This document shows, one piece after another, positions 17,308 to 25,675 of a stretch of DNA of 36,399 nucleotides. The notes beneath the pieces are model-generated. The model was not told the origin of the DNA. It saw nothing but the letters and a program-made list of their open reading frames with translations, and did not search any database. Positions within the stretch are counted from its first letter, which is position 1. Each line of letters begins with the position of its first letter. Source of the DNA: Paralcaligenes ureilyticus. Its GTDB lineage: Bacteria > Pseudomonadota > Gammaproteobacteria > Burkholderiales > Burkholderiaceae_B. The DNA lies in assembly GCF_004346225.1 (NCBI RefSeq), contig NZ_SMAJ01000025.1, positions 1-36,399 of the forward strand. Reading direction: 5' to 3'. Both the position numbers and the translations under genes were made by a program.

Positions 17308-18008
17308 TATTGCAAGAGCTTAAGGCGACTTTTTGCGGTTTCGGCGGCGGAGGTCTGCGGATAGCTTTTCACTATTTTCTGCAGGCTGCTTTTGGCTCCC
17401 GCCATATTATTCAATTCGATCTGGCTCGCGGCTACGACAAGCAGTGCGTCAGCCGCGCGTGGGTCTTTGGGATTGGCCTGCACCAGGCTTTGCAATTCCT
17501 GGATGGCGCCCTTGAAGTTCTTGCTGGCATAAAAACTGCTGCCTTGATAGAACTGGGCTTCGGCGGCCAGCTGGCTGTTGGGGTAATTTTTGAGAAACCC
17601 GCCAAAAGCAGCCGCGGCTTCTTTGTATTTGCCACTGTGGAACAGACCCATGGGCTGGTCGAAGGCCGTTTGTTCTTGCGGATTGTCCACCTTCGGGTGG
17701 CTGCCGCCGGACTGGTCCTGAGTGGACCGCTTGTCCATGTCTTGTTGCCAGCGTAGCTTCTCCAGTTCGCCACGCATGCTGGTGACCTCGCTTTGCATGG
17801 TCTCGAGCTGGTCGGCCAGTTGCAAGCGCGCCTGCTGGTTCTGATCGGTAATTTGCTTGATTTGCGCCCGCAACTCAAGAATGGCGCGACGTGCATCGTC
17901 GTCGGCGAATGCATGGGCGGGGATGGTGACAGACAATAGCGAGATTGTGGCGGCCAAGATGGCGGTACGGCGCAGAGACAAGGAGTAAAGGCTCATTTTG
18001 GTATCCAT
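17307..18008 (-). CDS. cpoB: CpoB/YbgF, Tol-Pal-associated periplasmic protein
   Basis: A 233-residue secreted protein with a signal peptide ending near AHAFADDD, an N-terminal coiled coil (residues about 40-90, rich in Gln, Glu and Leu) and C-terminal TPR repeats (AMGLFHSGKYKEAAAAF-like and following units). In E. coli CpoB links the Tol machine to PBP1B and peptidoglycan synthesis during constriction. It is the last gene of the canonical tol-pal order. The ATG used here is at 18008; an in-frame ATG at 17996 gives a more compact signal peptide. Neither has a clear ribosome binding site, and a terminator-like hairpin ends just upstream. Confidence 0.9.
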   Translation of the reverse strand: MDTKMSLYSLSLRRTAILAATISLLSVTIPAHAFADDDARRAILELRAQIKQITDQNQQARLQLADQLETMQSEVTSMRGELEKLRWQQDMDKRSTQDQSGGSHPKVDNPQEQTAFDQPMGLFHSGKYKEAAAAFGGFLKNYPNSQLAAEAQFYQGSSFYASKNFKGAIQELQSLVQANPKDPRAADALLVVAASQIELNNMAGAKSSLQKIVKSYPQTSAAETAKSRLKLLQ

Positions 18009-18010
18009 TC

Positions 18011-18047
18011 AAATAAAAACGCCGTAGCGGATGGCCGCCACGGCGTT
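18011..18047 (-). terminator. intrinsic terminator-like hairpin between pal and cpoB
   Basis: On the minus strand AACGCCGT (18040-18047) pairs perfectly with ACGGCGTT (18018-18025), with a further GGCGG/CCGC pairing inside, and the T-rich run TTTTTATTT follows directly. This is the form of a rho-independent terminator. It lies in the 63-base gap between the pal stop and the cpoB start, so it would reduce read-through into cpoB, the permease, ATPase and hydrolase genes. Confidence 0.75.
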
Positions 18048-18071
18048 GCTATGACTTACCGCGGTCGGATA

Positions 18072-18563
18072 TTAACGTTGATAGACAATATCGGCGCGAC
18101 GGTTTTCAGCATAGTCGGCTTCGGTCGTGCCCAAGGCCTTGGGCTTTTCCTTACCGAAGCTGATGGCTTCAATCTGGTTGCTGTTGACACCCAGCAGCGT
18201 CATCATGCGCGCTACTGCGTCGGAACGGCGTTGACCCAAAGCCAGATTATATTCAGAACTTCCGCGTGCATCGGCGTTGCCTTCGATGCGGATCTTCTGC
18301 TGGTTATGGGCGGTCAAATACTTGGAGTGCATCTCAACCAAGCTGCGGTACTGATCTGCTACCGTATAGCTATTGAATTCAAAGTAGACCGAACGCTGTT
18401 GGGCGAGGGGGCTTTGCGGGTTGAAGGGGTCCATGATTTGCCCAGAATTTGCCGCACCGGACCCAGAACCGTTAGCGTTCTTGTCGAGAGGTACGGAGCT
18501 GCAAGCTGCCAGCGAGGCAGCCAATACAGCGATAGTGAGGCTTTTGGCAATGCGCGAGCTCAT
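18072..18563 (-). CDS. pal: peptidoglycan-associated lipoprotein Pal
   Basis: A 163-residue outer-membrane lipoprotein. The lipobox LAAC places the lipidated Cys at residue 21, and the following Ser suits sorting to the outer membrane. The C-terminal OmpA-like domain (residues about 55-163) has YFEFNSYTV and the peptidoglycan-binding core GNADARGSSEYNLALGQRRS, in which Asp and Arg contact diaminopimelate. Pal binds TolB and peptidoglycan and keeps the outer membrane attached at the division site. It follows tolB by 33 bases. Confidence 0.96.
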   Translation of the reverse strand: MSSRIAKSLTIAVLAASLAACSSVPLDKNANGSGSGAANSGQIMDPFNPQSPLAQQRSVYFEFNSYTVADQYRSLVEMHSKYLTAHNQQKIRIEGNADARGSSEYNLALGQRRSDAVARMMTLLGVNSNQIEAISFGKEKPKALGTTEADYAENRRADIVYQR

Positions 18564-18596
18564 TTAAGTTCCTTTGAAAAAGAGTCACACTGAAAA

Positions 18597-19907
18597 TTAG
18601 TTGGTAAATGGTCCCCAGGTGGGTTCGCGCACTTTTCCGCTGAGGGCCGATAGCGTTTGACGCACACGGCCATCAACGGACACAACTGCTAAAACGCTGC
18701 GACCACCTTGTACAGAACTATAAAGGATTTGCATGCCGTTCGGTGCAAAACTTGGTGACTGGTCATCGGGTCCGGCGGTCAATAATTGCTCGGATCCGCT
18801 GGACATATTTTGCATTGCAATACGGAATGCGCCCCCTCTGCGGGTAACGTACACCAGGTTGCTGGCATCGGGGGAAATGCGAGGTGAGACGTTGTAACTG
18901 CCATTGAATGTGACGCGTTGCGCGTCGCCGCCGCCGATCGACACCTTGTAGATTTGCGGGTTGCCTCCGCGGTCGCTGGTAAAGACCAGCGACCCGCCGT
19001 CGGGCGTGTAGAAAGGTTCGGTGTCTATGAGTGGCGAACGCATGATTCGGCGCAGGCCCGAGCCATCGAGGTTCATGGTGTAAATCTGGGAAATGCTGTC
19101 GCGCGAAAGCACGATGGCCAGTTGCTGCCCATTGGGCGACCAGGCTGGCGCACTGTTGTTACCCTTGAAATTTGCGATCGGGGTGCGTGTTCCGGTGGCC
19201 AGGGTTTGAAGGTACACGACCGGCTTGCCCGATTCGAAACTGACGTATGCCAGACGCTTGCCATCCGGAGACCAGGCCGGAGAAATAATGGATTGTTTCG
19301 AACGCAACATGACCTGCGGATTCTGCCCATCTGCGTCTGCAATTTGTAACTCATAAGTGTTGCCCGTTTGCAACACATAGGCGATGCGAGTGGAAAACAC
19401 CCCACGCACGCCGGTAATTTTTTGGTAGATCCGATCGGCTATTTGATGCGAGATACGGCGCAATTCTTTTTCGGTGCCGGTGAAAGCGACGCCATCGATC
19501 TGGCTTTTGCGCACCGAATCGACCAAACGATAGCTGACGCTGTACTGCCCGCCCGATTGGGTAATTGAACCGTAGGCCAGGTAGTCGGCGCCGCGGTTGC
19601 GCCATTGATCGTAGGAAATCGAGCTTTCGGCGTTCAGATTGGCGCCTGCGGCGTTTATCAGCTGAAATTGCCCCGAGCGGGTCAGGTCATCCCGGATGAC
19701 TTGGGCTATCGCTTGCCCGTGCGCGTCGCCCGCATAGTCGGCAATGGCAATTGGATACTGAGTGGCGCCTACGCCGGAGATATCGACGCGCAGTTGCGCA
19801 TGCGCCGGCTGGCAGACAATAAAACTAGTTACGAGCATAAGAAGCCCGCAAACCCAAAGCCAGCCAGGTCGTGCCGAGGCGGTTTTGCTTAATGTAGCGG
19901 CTGTCAT
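18597..19907 (-). CDS. tolB: Tol-Pal system beta-propeller protein TolB
   Basis: A 436-residue periplasmic protein with a long signal peptide (hydrophobic core WLWVCGLLMLVTSFIV, cleavage near PAHAQL). An N-terminal alpha/beta domain (about 38-165) is followed by a six-bladed propeller of WD40-like/PD40 repeats, seen as recurring SPAWSPDGKRLAYVS, APAWSPNGQQLAIVL and ISPDASNLVYV units. TolB binds Pal and the TolA/colicin side of the complex. It starts 15 bases after tolA. Confidence 0.96.
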   Translation of the reverse strand: MTAATLSKTASARPGWLWVCGLLMLVTSFIVCQPAHAQLRVDISGVGATQYPIAIADYAGDAHGQAIAQVIRDDLTRSGQFQLINAAGANLNAESSISYDQWRNRGADYLAYGSITQSGGQYSVSYRLVDSVRKSQIDGVAFTGTEKELRRISHQIADRIYQKITGVRGVFSTRIAYVLQTGNTYELQIADADGQNPQVMLRSKQSIISPAWSPDGKRLAYVSFESGKPVVYLQTLATGTRTPIANFKGNNSAPAWSPNGQQLAIVLSRDSISQIYTMNLDGSGLRRIMRSPLIDTEPFYTPDGGSLVFTSDRGGNPQIYKVSIGGGDAQRVTFNGSYNVSPRISPDASNLVYVTRRGGAFRIAMQNMSSGSEQLLTAGPDDQSPSFAPNGMQILYSSVQGGRSVLAVVSVDGRVRQTLSALSGKVREPTWGPFTN

Positions 19908-19922
19908 ATGTGCAATCTCCTG

Positions 19923-21071
19923 TCATTCATACATGCGGTAGTCGCCCGTGACATACGAAGGATATCTACCGGAAGGGGGTTTGGGGAATGGTGAGCAATT
20001 CTGGATTCCCGTCGCGACCGCGCGATCAAATCCCTGGATGCCTGAAGAGCGCTGTACTTCGACGCGAGTCACGTGGCCCTGAGCATCAAGATTCGCTTGG
20101 TATTGTACAGTCGGGTTGGCTCCGGCACGTGGCGGCACCGGATAGGCGACGTGTGGGCGTACGCAGGCCGCCACTTTGGCTGCATAGCCATTGTCGTTGC
20201 CGCCGCCGCCCGATTGATTGCGGTCTGCTGTGCCGCCCGGGATGCCTGCTGCACCCAGCGCATCACCGCGCATGGCCTTCCTGAGGGCGTCGCGTTTGGC
20301 GGCCGCGGCCTTCTCGGCAGCGGCTTTCTTGGCGGCTTCGGCCTTGGCTGCCTTGTCGGCTGCGGCCTTTTCCTCGGCCGCTTTTTCTTCAGCGGCTTTT
20401 TCTTCAGCGGCTTTTTTAGCCGCATCGGCCTTGGCTTTCTTGTCGGCTGCCGCTTTGGCGGCGGCTGCCTTTTCGGCCGCGGCTTTCTCCTGGGCCGCCT
20501 TTTCGGCGGCTTTCTCGGCGGCAGCCGCTTTTTGCGCAGCCGCCTTTTCCGCAGCGGCTTTCTTGGCCGCTTCAGCCTTGGCCTGCTTGGCAGCCAGATC
20601 GATAGCGGCTTTCTCGGCCGCCGCCTTCTCTGCGGCCTGTTGTGCGGCCTGTTTCTGTTCTTCTTTCTGGCGTTCCTTGCGTGCTTTTTCCAGCGCGATT
20701 TCGGGGTCGACCTCAGGTTTTGGGGGGGCAACGACCGGGGGAGGCGGCGCAGGCGTCGGGGGCGGTGTAGGGACCGGCGGCGTGGGCTTGGGCGGTGGAG
20801 TTTCTTTGGGCGGGGGAACGGGTTTCGGGGGAGGCGTAGGCGTATCAGGCGTTTTGGGCTCGGTATCGGCCGGAGCCGCCGTAGGCGTTGTGCCGTTGGC
20901 CCAGAGCTCGATTTGCACCGGGTTCGGGTTTTTGGGCGAGGCCCAGAAGCCGAACAGCATAAGCAAAATCAGCAGCGCATGGAAGGTTGCGGCATACCCC
21001 AGCCCACGGCGCTCATCCTGTTGTTCAGGCGTTCTGGGCTTGGTTGTATGAGTAGATGTGGTTGGCTTCAT
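19923..21071 (-). CDS. tolA: cell envelope integrity protein TolA
   Basis: A 382-residue inner-membrane-anchored protein that spans the periplasm. Domain I is one membrane helix (about residues 24-44). A proline-rich stretch (about 65-115, repeated PPPKP/TPPPTP) is followed by a long Ala/Lys/Glu-rich helix (about 120-270, KAAAEKAA-like repeats). The C-terminal domain is TonB-like and ends in the SSGIQGFDRAV...YPSYVTGDYRMYE region. The length is in the usual range for TolA. The proline-rich segment makes it resemble TonB, a common feature of betaproteobacterial TolA. Identity is fixed by its position between tolR and tolB. Confidence 0.94.
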   Translation of the reverse strand: MKPTTSTHTTKPRTPEQQDERRGLGYAATFHALLILLMLFGFWASPKNPNPVQIELWANGTTPTAAPADTEPKTPDTPTPPPKPVPPPKETPPPKPTPPVPTPPPTPAPPPPVVAPPKPEVDPEIALEKARKERQKEEQKQAAQQAAEKAAAEKAAIDLAAKQAKAEAAKKAAAEKAAAQKAAAAEKAAEKAAQEKAAAEKAAAAKAAADKKAKADAAKKAAEEKAAEEKAAEEKAAADKAAKAEAAKKAAAEKAAAAKRDALRKAMRGDALGAAGIPGGTADRNQSGGGGNDNGYAAKVAACVRPHVAYPVPPRAGANPTVQYQANLDAQGHVTRVEVQRSSGIQGFDRAVATGIQNCSPFPKPPSGRYPSYVTGDYRMYE

Positions 21072-21114
21072 GGCTTAGGGGTGGTGCCCTTTGTCGCAGG
21101 TAGGCGGCTGGAGG

Positions 21115-21564
21115 CTATTTCTTTTGCACTTCGGTACCGGATTTCTGGTCGACGAGCAATCCCAGGCGCGTTACTCCGTTGCTGCGCAATTGATCCATGA
21201 CTTTCATGACGGACTCATACGGAACCTTGCCGTCGGCGGCGATCACGACCGGCGTGTCGGCCGTGAGTCGTGATTGCACCTCGCTCACCAGGTTCTGACT
21301 GTCAATCTTTTCGAATTGCGCGCCCGCTTCGCGGCGTCGCAAGGCAATGGAGCCGTCTTCGGAAATTTGCACTTCAATGGGCGCGGCCGGGACTTCGGCG
21401 GCCTGTCCGACCGAGGGCAGGTTGATCAGGCCCGGGGTGATCATTGGCGCGGTGACCATGAAGATCACCAGCAGCACCAACATGACGTCGATGTAGGGGA
21501 CGACGTTGATTTCGTTTTTCATGCGACGGCCGCTGCGGCCGATGTCACTGCGATTCGATAGCAT
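21115..21564 (-). CDS. tolR: TolR, ExbD-family protein
   Basis: A 149-residue ExbD/TolR protein. After a short cytoplasmic tail ([20 protein letters not shown]) there is one membrane helix whose Asp (in [15 protein letters not shown]) is the proton-path residue, then a periplasmic domain ending in [12 protein letters not shown]. It forms the motor with TolQ. The start codon overlaps the tolQ stop by one base (TGATG), indicating coupled translation. Confidence 0.95.
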   Translation of the reverse strand: MLSNRSDIGRSGRRMKNEINVVPYIDVMLVLLVIFMVTAPMITPGLINLPSVGQAAEVPAAPIEVQISEDGSIALRRREAGAQFEKIDSQNLVSEVQSRLTADTPVVIAADGKVPYESVMKVMDQLRSNGVTRLGLLVDQKSGTEVQKK

Positions 21565-22235
21565 CAGCGCACCTGCCGCTGCAAGATGTTGAGGAACTCG
21601 TCGATGAAGCTGTCAAAGCGGATGGACAGGCGATCGATCTGGTTCGTATAGCGGTTGTAGGCAAGCAGCGCCGGTATGGCCGCGAAAAGCCCGAATGCCG
21701 TGGCAATCAGCGCTTCGGCAATACCCGGGGCAACCGCAGACAGAGTCGCTTGTTGCATGGATGACAGGCCGATGAAGGCGTGCATGATCCCCCATACGGT
21801 GCCTAGCAGCCCGATGTATGGGCTGACCGACGCGGCCGAAGCCAGAAAGGTCAGGTGCGATTCCAGGCCGTCCATTTCGCGCTGGTAGGTGGCGCGCATG
21901 GCGCGGCGCGGGCCATCCAGGGTGGCTTCGCCGCCGTTGCTGCGGCGCGCCTTGATGAATTCGCTCATGCCGGCGTCGAAGATGCGCGCCAGCGATCCGT
22001 GCTCGGCGCGGCGGCTGACGATGGCCTGTTGCAGAACCGACAGGTCGCCGCCCGCCCAGAAATCGTCTTCGAAACGGCTTGTTTGATCATTGGCGCGTCT
22101 GAGGGTGCTTCGCTTGCTGAAGATATATGTCCACGATAAAACCGAAATGGCCAGCAAAATAAGCATGACCAGTTGCACCGGGATGCTGGCGTTGAGCAAT
22201 AGGGTAAGCAACGACATGTCGCTAGAGGCTTGCAT
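21564..22235 (-). CDS. tolQ: TolQ, ExbB/MotA-family proton channel subunit
   Basis: A 223-residue protein with three membrane helices: one near the N-terminus (about 18-38) and two in the second half (LLGTVWGIMHAFIGL and EALIATAFGLFAAIPALLAYN). The conserved Thr/Gly-rich helices of the ExbB/MotA family are present. With TolR it converts proton flow into the force passed to TolA. It starts two bases after the ybgC stop and overlaps tolR by one base. Confidence 0.95.
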   Translation of the reverse strand: MQASSDMSLLTLLLNASIPVQLVMLILLAISVLSWTYIFSKRSTLRRANDQTSRFEDDFWAGGDLSVLQQAIVSRRAEHGSLARIFDAGMSEFIKARRSNGGEATLDGPRRAMRATYQREMDGLESHLTFLASAASVSPYIGLLGTVWGIMHAFIGLSSMQQATLSAVAPGIAEALIATAFGLFAAIPALLAYNRYTNQIDRLSIRFDSFIDEFLNILQRQVR

Positions 22236-22237
22236 AA

Positions 22238-22654
22238 TTATTCCTGAACCTTTTCCAATAGAGTTCTAAGTTCGCGAGGCAATGCGGCAGGGCGAAGTGT
22301 GTTCGTATTCACGCTGCAAACTTTGATCGTGCTTTCGCACAGCAGTTCCCCGCCGCATGTGGCAGATTGTTGAAAATCGATCGAGGCGTGACCGAGGCGG
22401 GTGATTTTACTGTGTACTGTCAGCAGATCGTCGAGCCGGGCCGGCTTGCGGTATTGTATTTCAACTGTTTTGACGACGAACATTCGCTGCTCGCGTGCGG
22501 CCAGTTCCGACTGGTTGACCCCCAGGCGGCGTAACCATTCGGTGCGGCCTCTTTCAAAAAACTTTAGGTAATTACCGTAAAACACGACGCCCCCGGCATC
22601 GGTGTCTTCGTAATATACGCGAATCGTGAGGGTGGAGAGTTGTTCCTGTGTCAA
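22238..22654 (-). CDS. ybgC: Tol-Pal-associated acyl-CoA thioesterase YbgC
   Basis: A 138-residue hotdog thioesterase with the YbgC signature [22 protein letters not shown] (Asp17 region catalytic). YbgC enzymes cleave acyl-CoA or acyl-ACP and are nearly always placed before tolQ; they may link phospholipid synthesis to Tol-Pal. The start codon is TTG at 22652-22654 and overlaps the proS stop (TTGA), so translation is likely coupled to proS. The length is normal. Confidence 0.94.
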   Translation of the reverse strand: MTQEQLSTLTIRVYYEDTDAGGVVFYGNYLKFFERGRTEWLRRLGVNQSELAAREQRMFVVKTVEIQYRKPARLDDLLTVHSKITRLGHASIDFQQSATCGGELLCESTIKVCSVNTNTLRPAALPRELRTLLEKVQE

Positions 22655-24384
22655 AGCGATTCCAAACGTTTGACAATAGCCGTTAACGCTTCGGCAACCG
22701 GCACCTTGGCCGCGGCTTCATCGCTGCGCGCCTGCAGTTCGAGTATGCCTTCTTTCAGGCCGCGGTCGCCCACCGTAATCCGTACGGGTACGCCAATCAA
22801 CTCCCATTCGGCAAACATCACTCCGGGGCGGATATCCCTGTCGTCAAGCATGACTTCAACGCCTGCCTGCTCCAGCTCGCGGTAAAGAGTTTCGGCCGCG
22901 TTGCGAACTGTTTCACTTTTATTCCACCCCATTGGACAGATGACGACCTCGTAAGGCGCAATGGCTTTGGGCCAAACCATGCCGCGAGCGTCGTGGCGCT
23001 GCTCGATGGCGGCCGCCGCAATACGGCTGATTCCGATCCCGTAGCAGCCCATTTGCAGCAGGGCCGGCTTGCCGTCCGTATCCAGGAACGTGGCGTCCAG
23101 GGCTTTCGAATACTTGTCGCCCAGGAAAAACACATGGCCCACTTCGATGCCGCGTTGAATGGCCAGGTGGCCGCCTTGCGGATCTGGATCGCCTGCGGTG
23201 ACGTTGCGCAAATCGGCGACCTGCGGTTCGGGCAGGTCGCGGCCCCAATTGACTCCGGTGTAGTGAAAACCTTCGCGATTGGCGCCGCAAATGAAATTAT
23301 TCATGTGGGCAACAGTGTGGTCGGCAATGACAACTACGGGTTTGCGAGGATTTACCGGACCCAGATATCCTGGCACGCAGCCGAAGGTGTCGAGAATTTC
23401 GTCTTCCGTCGCAAAGCGATGGCCATTTTCGAACCCAGCCAACTTGCTGGCTTTGATTTCATTGAGCGAATGGTCGCCGCGTATCAGCAAAAGCCATATG
23501 GTTGGGGCGGCTTTGCCGTCTGCGGCCTCGGTAGCCAGAACAATCGCCTTTACGGTGTCGGTGAGCGGGCGCTTTAACTGCGCGGCCACGATTTCGCATT
23601 TGGGCGCGTCGGGGGTGGCGGTTTCGACCAGCGTTTCGCTGGCTGCGCCGCGCAGGGCGATCAGGGTCGGCGCGGCGGCCAGCTCGATGTTGGCGGCATA
23701 GTCTGAATCGGGGTTGTAGACGATCAGGTCTTCGCCGGTGTCGGCAATGACCTGGAATTCGTGACTGCGCGAGCCGCCGATCGAGCCGGTGTCGGCGGCA
23801 ACCGCCCGGAATTCAAGGCCCAGGCGCGTGAATATTTTGATATAGGCCTGGTACATGAGATCGTAGCTGGCCTGCGCAGAGGCGGCGTCGCGGTCGAAGG
23901 AATAGGCGTCTTTCATGGTGAATTCGCGCCCGCGCATCAAGCCGAACCGCGGGCGGCGCTCGTCGCGGAACTTGGTCTGGATATGGTAGAAATTAAGGGG
24001 CAATTGGCGCCAGCTGTGGATTTCGTTGCGGGCAATGTCGGTGATGACTTCTTCAGAGGTGGGTTGCAGGACGAAGTCGCGCTGGTGCCTGTCCTTGATG
24101 CGCAGAAGCTCTGCGCCGTATTGTTCCCAGCGTCCGGATTCAACCCAAAGCTCCGCCGGCTGCACGACGGGCATGAGCAGTTCGATGGCGCCCGCACGGT
24201 TCATTTCTTCGCGCACAATGTTTTCAATTTTGCGCAATACCCGCAGGCCCAGCGGCATGTACGTGTATATGCCGCCGGCCACTTTGCGGATCATGCCGGC
24301 CCGCGTCATGAGCTGGTGGCTCGTGACGTCGGCTTCGGCGGGGGCTTCTTTCAGTGTGTTGATGTGGTAGCTGGATGCGCGCAT
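22651..24384 (-). CDS. proS: prolyl-tRNA synthetase, bacterial type
   Basis: A 577-residue class II aminoacyl-tRNA synthetase that charges tRNA-Pro in the cytoplasm. Motif 2 is [17 protein letters not shown] (about residues 140-156); motif 3 is GCYGIGISR near residue 447. Between them lies the insertion editing domain (about 225-410) typical of bacterial ProRS, and a C-terminal anticodon-binding domain follows ([10 protein letters not shown] onward). It heads the minus-strand run that continues into ybgC and tol-pal, overlapping ybgC by four bases, and is divergent from rppH. Confidence 0.96.
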   Translation of the reverse strand: MRASSYHINTLKEAPAEADVTSHQLMTRAGMIRKVAGGIYTYMPLGLRVLRKIENIVREEMNRAGAIELLMPVVQPAELWVESGRWEQYGAELLRIKDRHQRDFVLQPTSEEVITDIARNEIHSWRQLPLNFYHIQTKFRDERRPRFGLMRGREFTMKDAYSFDRDAASAQASYDLMYQAYIKIFTRLGLEFRAVAADTGSIGGSRSHEFQVIADTGEDLIVYNPDSDYAANIELAAAPTLIALRGAASETLVETATPDAPKCEIVAAQLKRPLTDTVKAIVLATEAADGKAAPTIWLLLIRGDHSLNEIKASKLAGFENGHRFATEDEILDTFGCVPGYLGPVNPRKPVVVIADHTVAHMNNFICGANREGFHYTGVNWGRDLPEPQVADLRNVTAGDPDPQGGHLAIQRGIEVGHVFFLGDKYSKALDATFLDTDGKPALLQMGCYGIGISRIAAAAIEQRHDARGMVWPKAIAPYEVVICPMGWNKSETVRNAAETLYRELEQAGVEVMLDDRDIRPGVMFAEWELIGVPVRITVGDRGLKEGILELQARSDEAAAKVPVAEALTAIVKRLESL

Positions 24385-24453
24385 AGTGGTGAGTATCTCG
24401 ACAGGTACGTATAATCAGGCGTAATTGTATTGAATTTGCTTTTGGGGTGGCCC

Positions 24454-25014
24454 ATGTTAGATCGTGAAGGCTACCGTCCTAATGTCGGCATTATCCTCGT
24501 AAACCAAAAAAACGAGGTTTTCTGGGGTAAACGTATTCGTGAACATGCATGGCAGTTTCCGCAAGGCGGCATCAATTATGGCGAGACTCCGGTCCAGGCC
24601 ATGTATCGAGAGCTCCACGAGGAAGTGGGCCTGCGGCCTGAGCATGTTCGGATATTAGGGCGTACGCGTGATTGGCTGCGTTACAACGTGCCGAGCAATT
24701 TTATTCGGCGCGATTCGCGCGGTCACTATAAGGGGCAGAAACAAATCTGGTTTTTGCTGAGGATGGTCGGGCGCGACAACGATGTGTGTTTGCGCGCGAC
24801 CCGGCACCCCGAGTTCGACGCTTGGCGTTGGAGCCAGTTCTGGGTGCCGTTGGAAGCGGTTATCGAGTTCAAGCGCGAGGTCTATGCGCAGGCGTTGCAA
24901 GAGCTGGCCCTGATCCTGTTCAGGCATGGCCAGGAAACCCGCTTCCTGCGTCAACGCGCGCAAGGCCAGCGTCAGCGGGATCGTATCGATCACCATGCGC
25001 ATACTGCTGGTTGA
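24454..25014 (+). CDS. rppH: RNA pyrophosphohydrolase RppH
   Basis: A 186-residue Nudix hydrolase from the ATG at 24454 ([12 protein letters not shown]), preceded by GGGGTGG; a frame open to 24430 adds residues not found in the family. The Nudix box runs from Gly38 to Leu60 (GGINYGE...REL.EE.GL). RppH removes pyrophosphate from mRNA 5' ends to start decay. The WQFPQGGI and QKQIWFLL segments are typical. The C-terminal tail after residue 165 is Arg/Gln-rich. The last 20 bases overlap the start of the response regulator gene. Confidence 0.93.
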   Translation: MLDREGYRPNVGIILVNQKNEVFWGKRIREHAWQFPQGGINYGETPVQAMYRELHEEVGLRPEHVRILGRTRDWLRYNVPSNFIRRDSRGHYKGQKQIWFLLRMVGRDNDVCLRATRHPEFDAWRWSQFWVPLEAVIEFKREVYAQALQELALILFRHGQETRFLRQRAQGQRQRDRIDHHAHTAG

Positions 25015-25672
25015 AGACGAGCACGAAATGGCCGCATGGCTCGAGCGGGCGCTTGCGCAAAGCGGCTTCGTGCCTGATCACGCGGGCGACGCGGCCACGG
25101 CCGAAGAGAAGCTCGGGCAGGCCGATTATGACGCGGTTGTCATGGATTTGCGCCTGCCTGATAAACATGGGCTGGTTTTGCTGCGCGAGATGCGCGCGCG
25201 CGGCGATATCACTCCGGTGCTGATCCTTACGGCGCAAGGAGCTTTGCAAGATCGGGTGCGTGGCCTGAATCTGGGGGCCGACGATTTTTTAACCAAGCCC
25301 TTTGCTCTGGAAGAGCTTGAGGCGCGGCTGACCGCGTTGGTCCGCCGCAGCCGCGGGCATCCCGCGGGGCGGCTGCGCTGCGGGGCGCTCGAGTACGACA
25401 ACGAGAGCCGCTCCTTTTCGCTCAATGGCGTTATTGTGCATTTGACCCCGCGTGAACATGCCGCCCTGGGAGTCTTGCTGCTGCGCATGGGCGTTCCGGT
25501 TGAAAAAAACCAGTTGTTTGCCAGAGTGTTCGAGCATGACAGCGACTCGAGTCCGGACGCCATAGAAGTGGTGCTGCATCGCTTGCGCAAAAAACTGGCG
25601 GGCGGCGATGTGCACATCGTTACCGTGCGTGGGCTGGGCTATATGCTCGAGAGCATCTCGGGCGGCCTGTAA
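24995..25672 (+). CDS. OmpR-family response regulator (TctD-like)
   Basis: A 225-residue regulator. The receiver domain (1-115) has the acidic pocket VEDE, phospho-accepting Asp51 in MDLRLPD, and Lys101 in FLTKPF. A winged-helix DNA-binding domain (about 125-222) ends in TVRGLGYML. The ATG at 24995 begins the receiver exactly; the frame open further upstream is the rppH tail read in another frame. The gene overlaps rppH by 20 bases and is followed three bases later by the sensor kinase gene. The kinase type and the nearby tctBA genes suggest a TctD role, switching on tricarboxylate uptake; QseB/PmrA is the alternative label. Confidence 0.85.
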   Translation: MRILLVEDEHEMAAWLERALAQSGFVPDHAGDAATAEEKLGQADYDAVVMDLRLPDKHGLVLLREMRARGDITPVLILTAQGALQDRVRGLNLGADDFLTKPFALEELEARLTALVRRSRGHPAGRLRCGALEYDNESRSFSLNGVIVHLTPREHAALGVLLLRMGVPVEKNQLFARVFEHDSDSSPDAIEVVLHRLRKKLAGGDVHIVTVRGLGYMLESISGGL

Positions 25673-25675
25673 TTC

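Noticed and set aside
16220-17364. Plus-strand frames of 367 and 203 codons opposite the FecCD permease
   Set aside because: They mirror a clear membrane permease gene, have no recognisable domain and are explained by GC-rich codon bias.
20069-21200. Long open frames on both strands over tolA (up to 375 codons)
   Set aside because: They arise from the repetitive Ala/Lys/Glu and Pro codons of tolA; their translations are low-complexity (Arg/Pro, Gly/Phe or Ala/Ser runs) and have no start signals.
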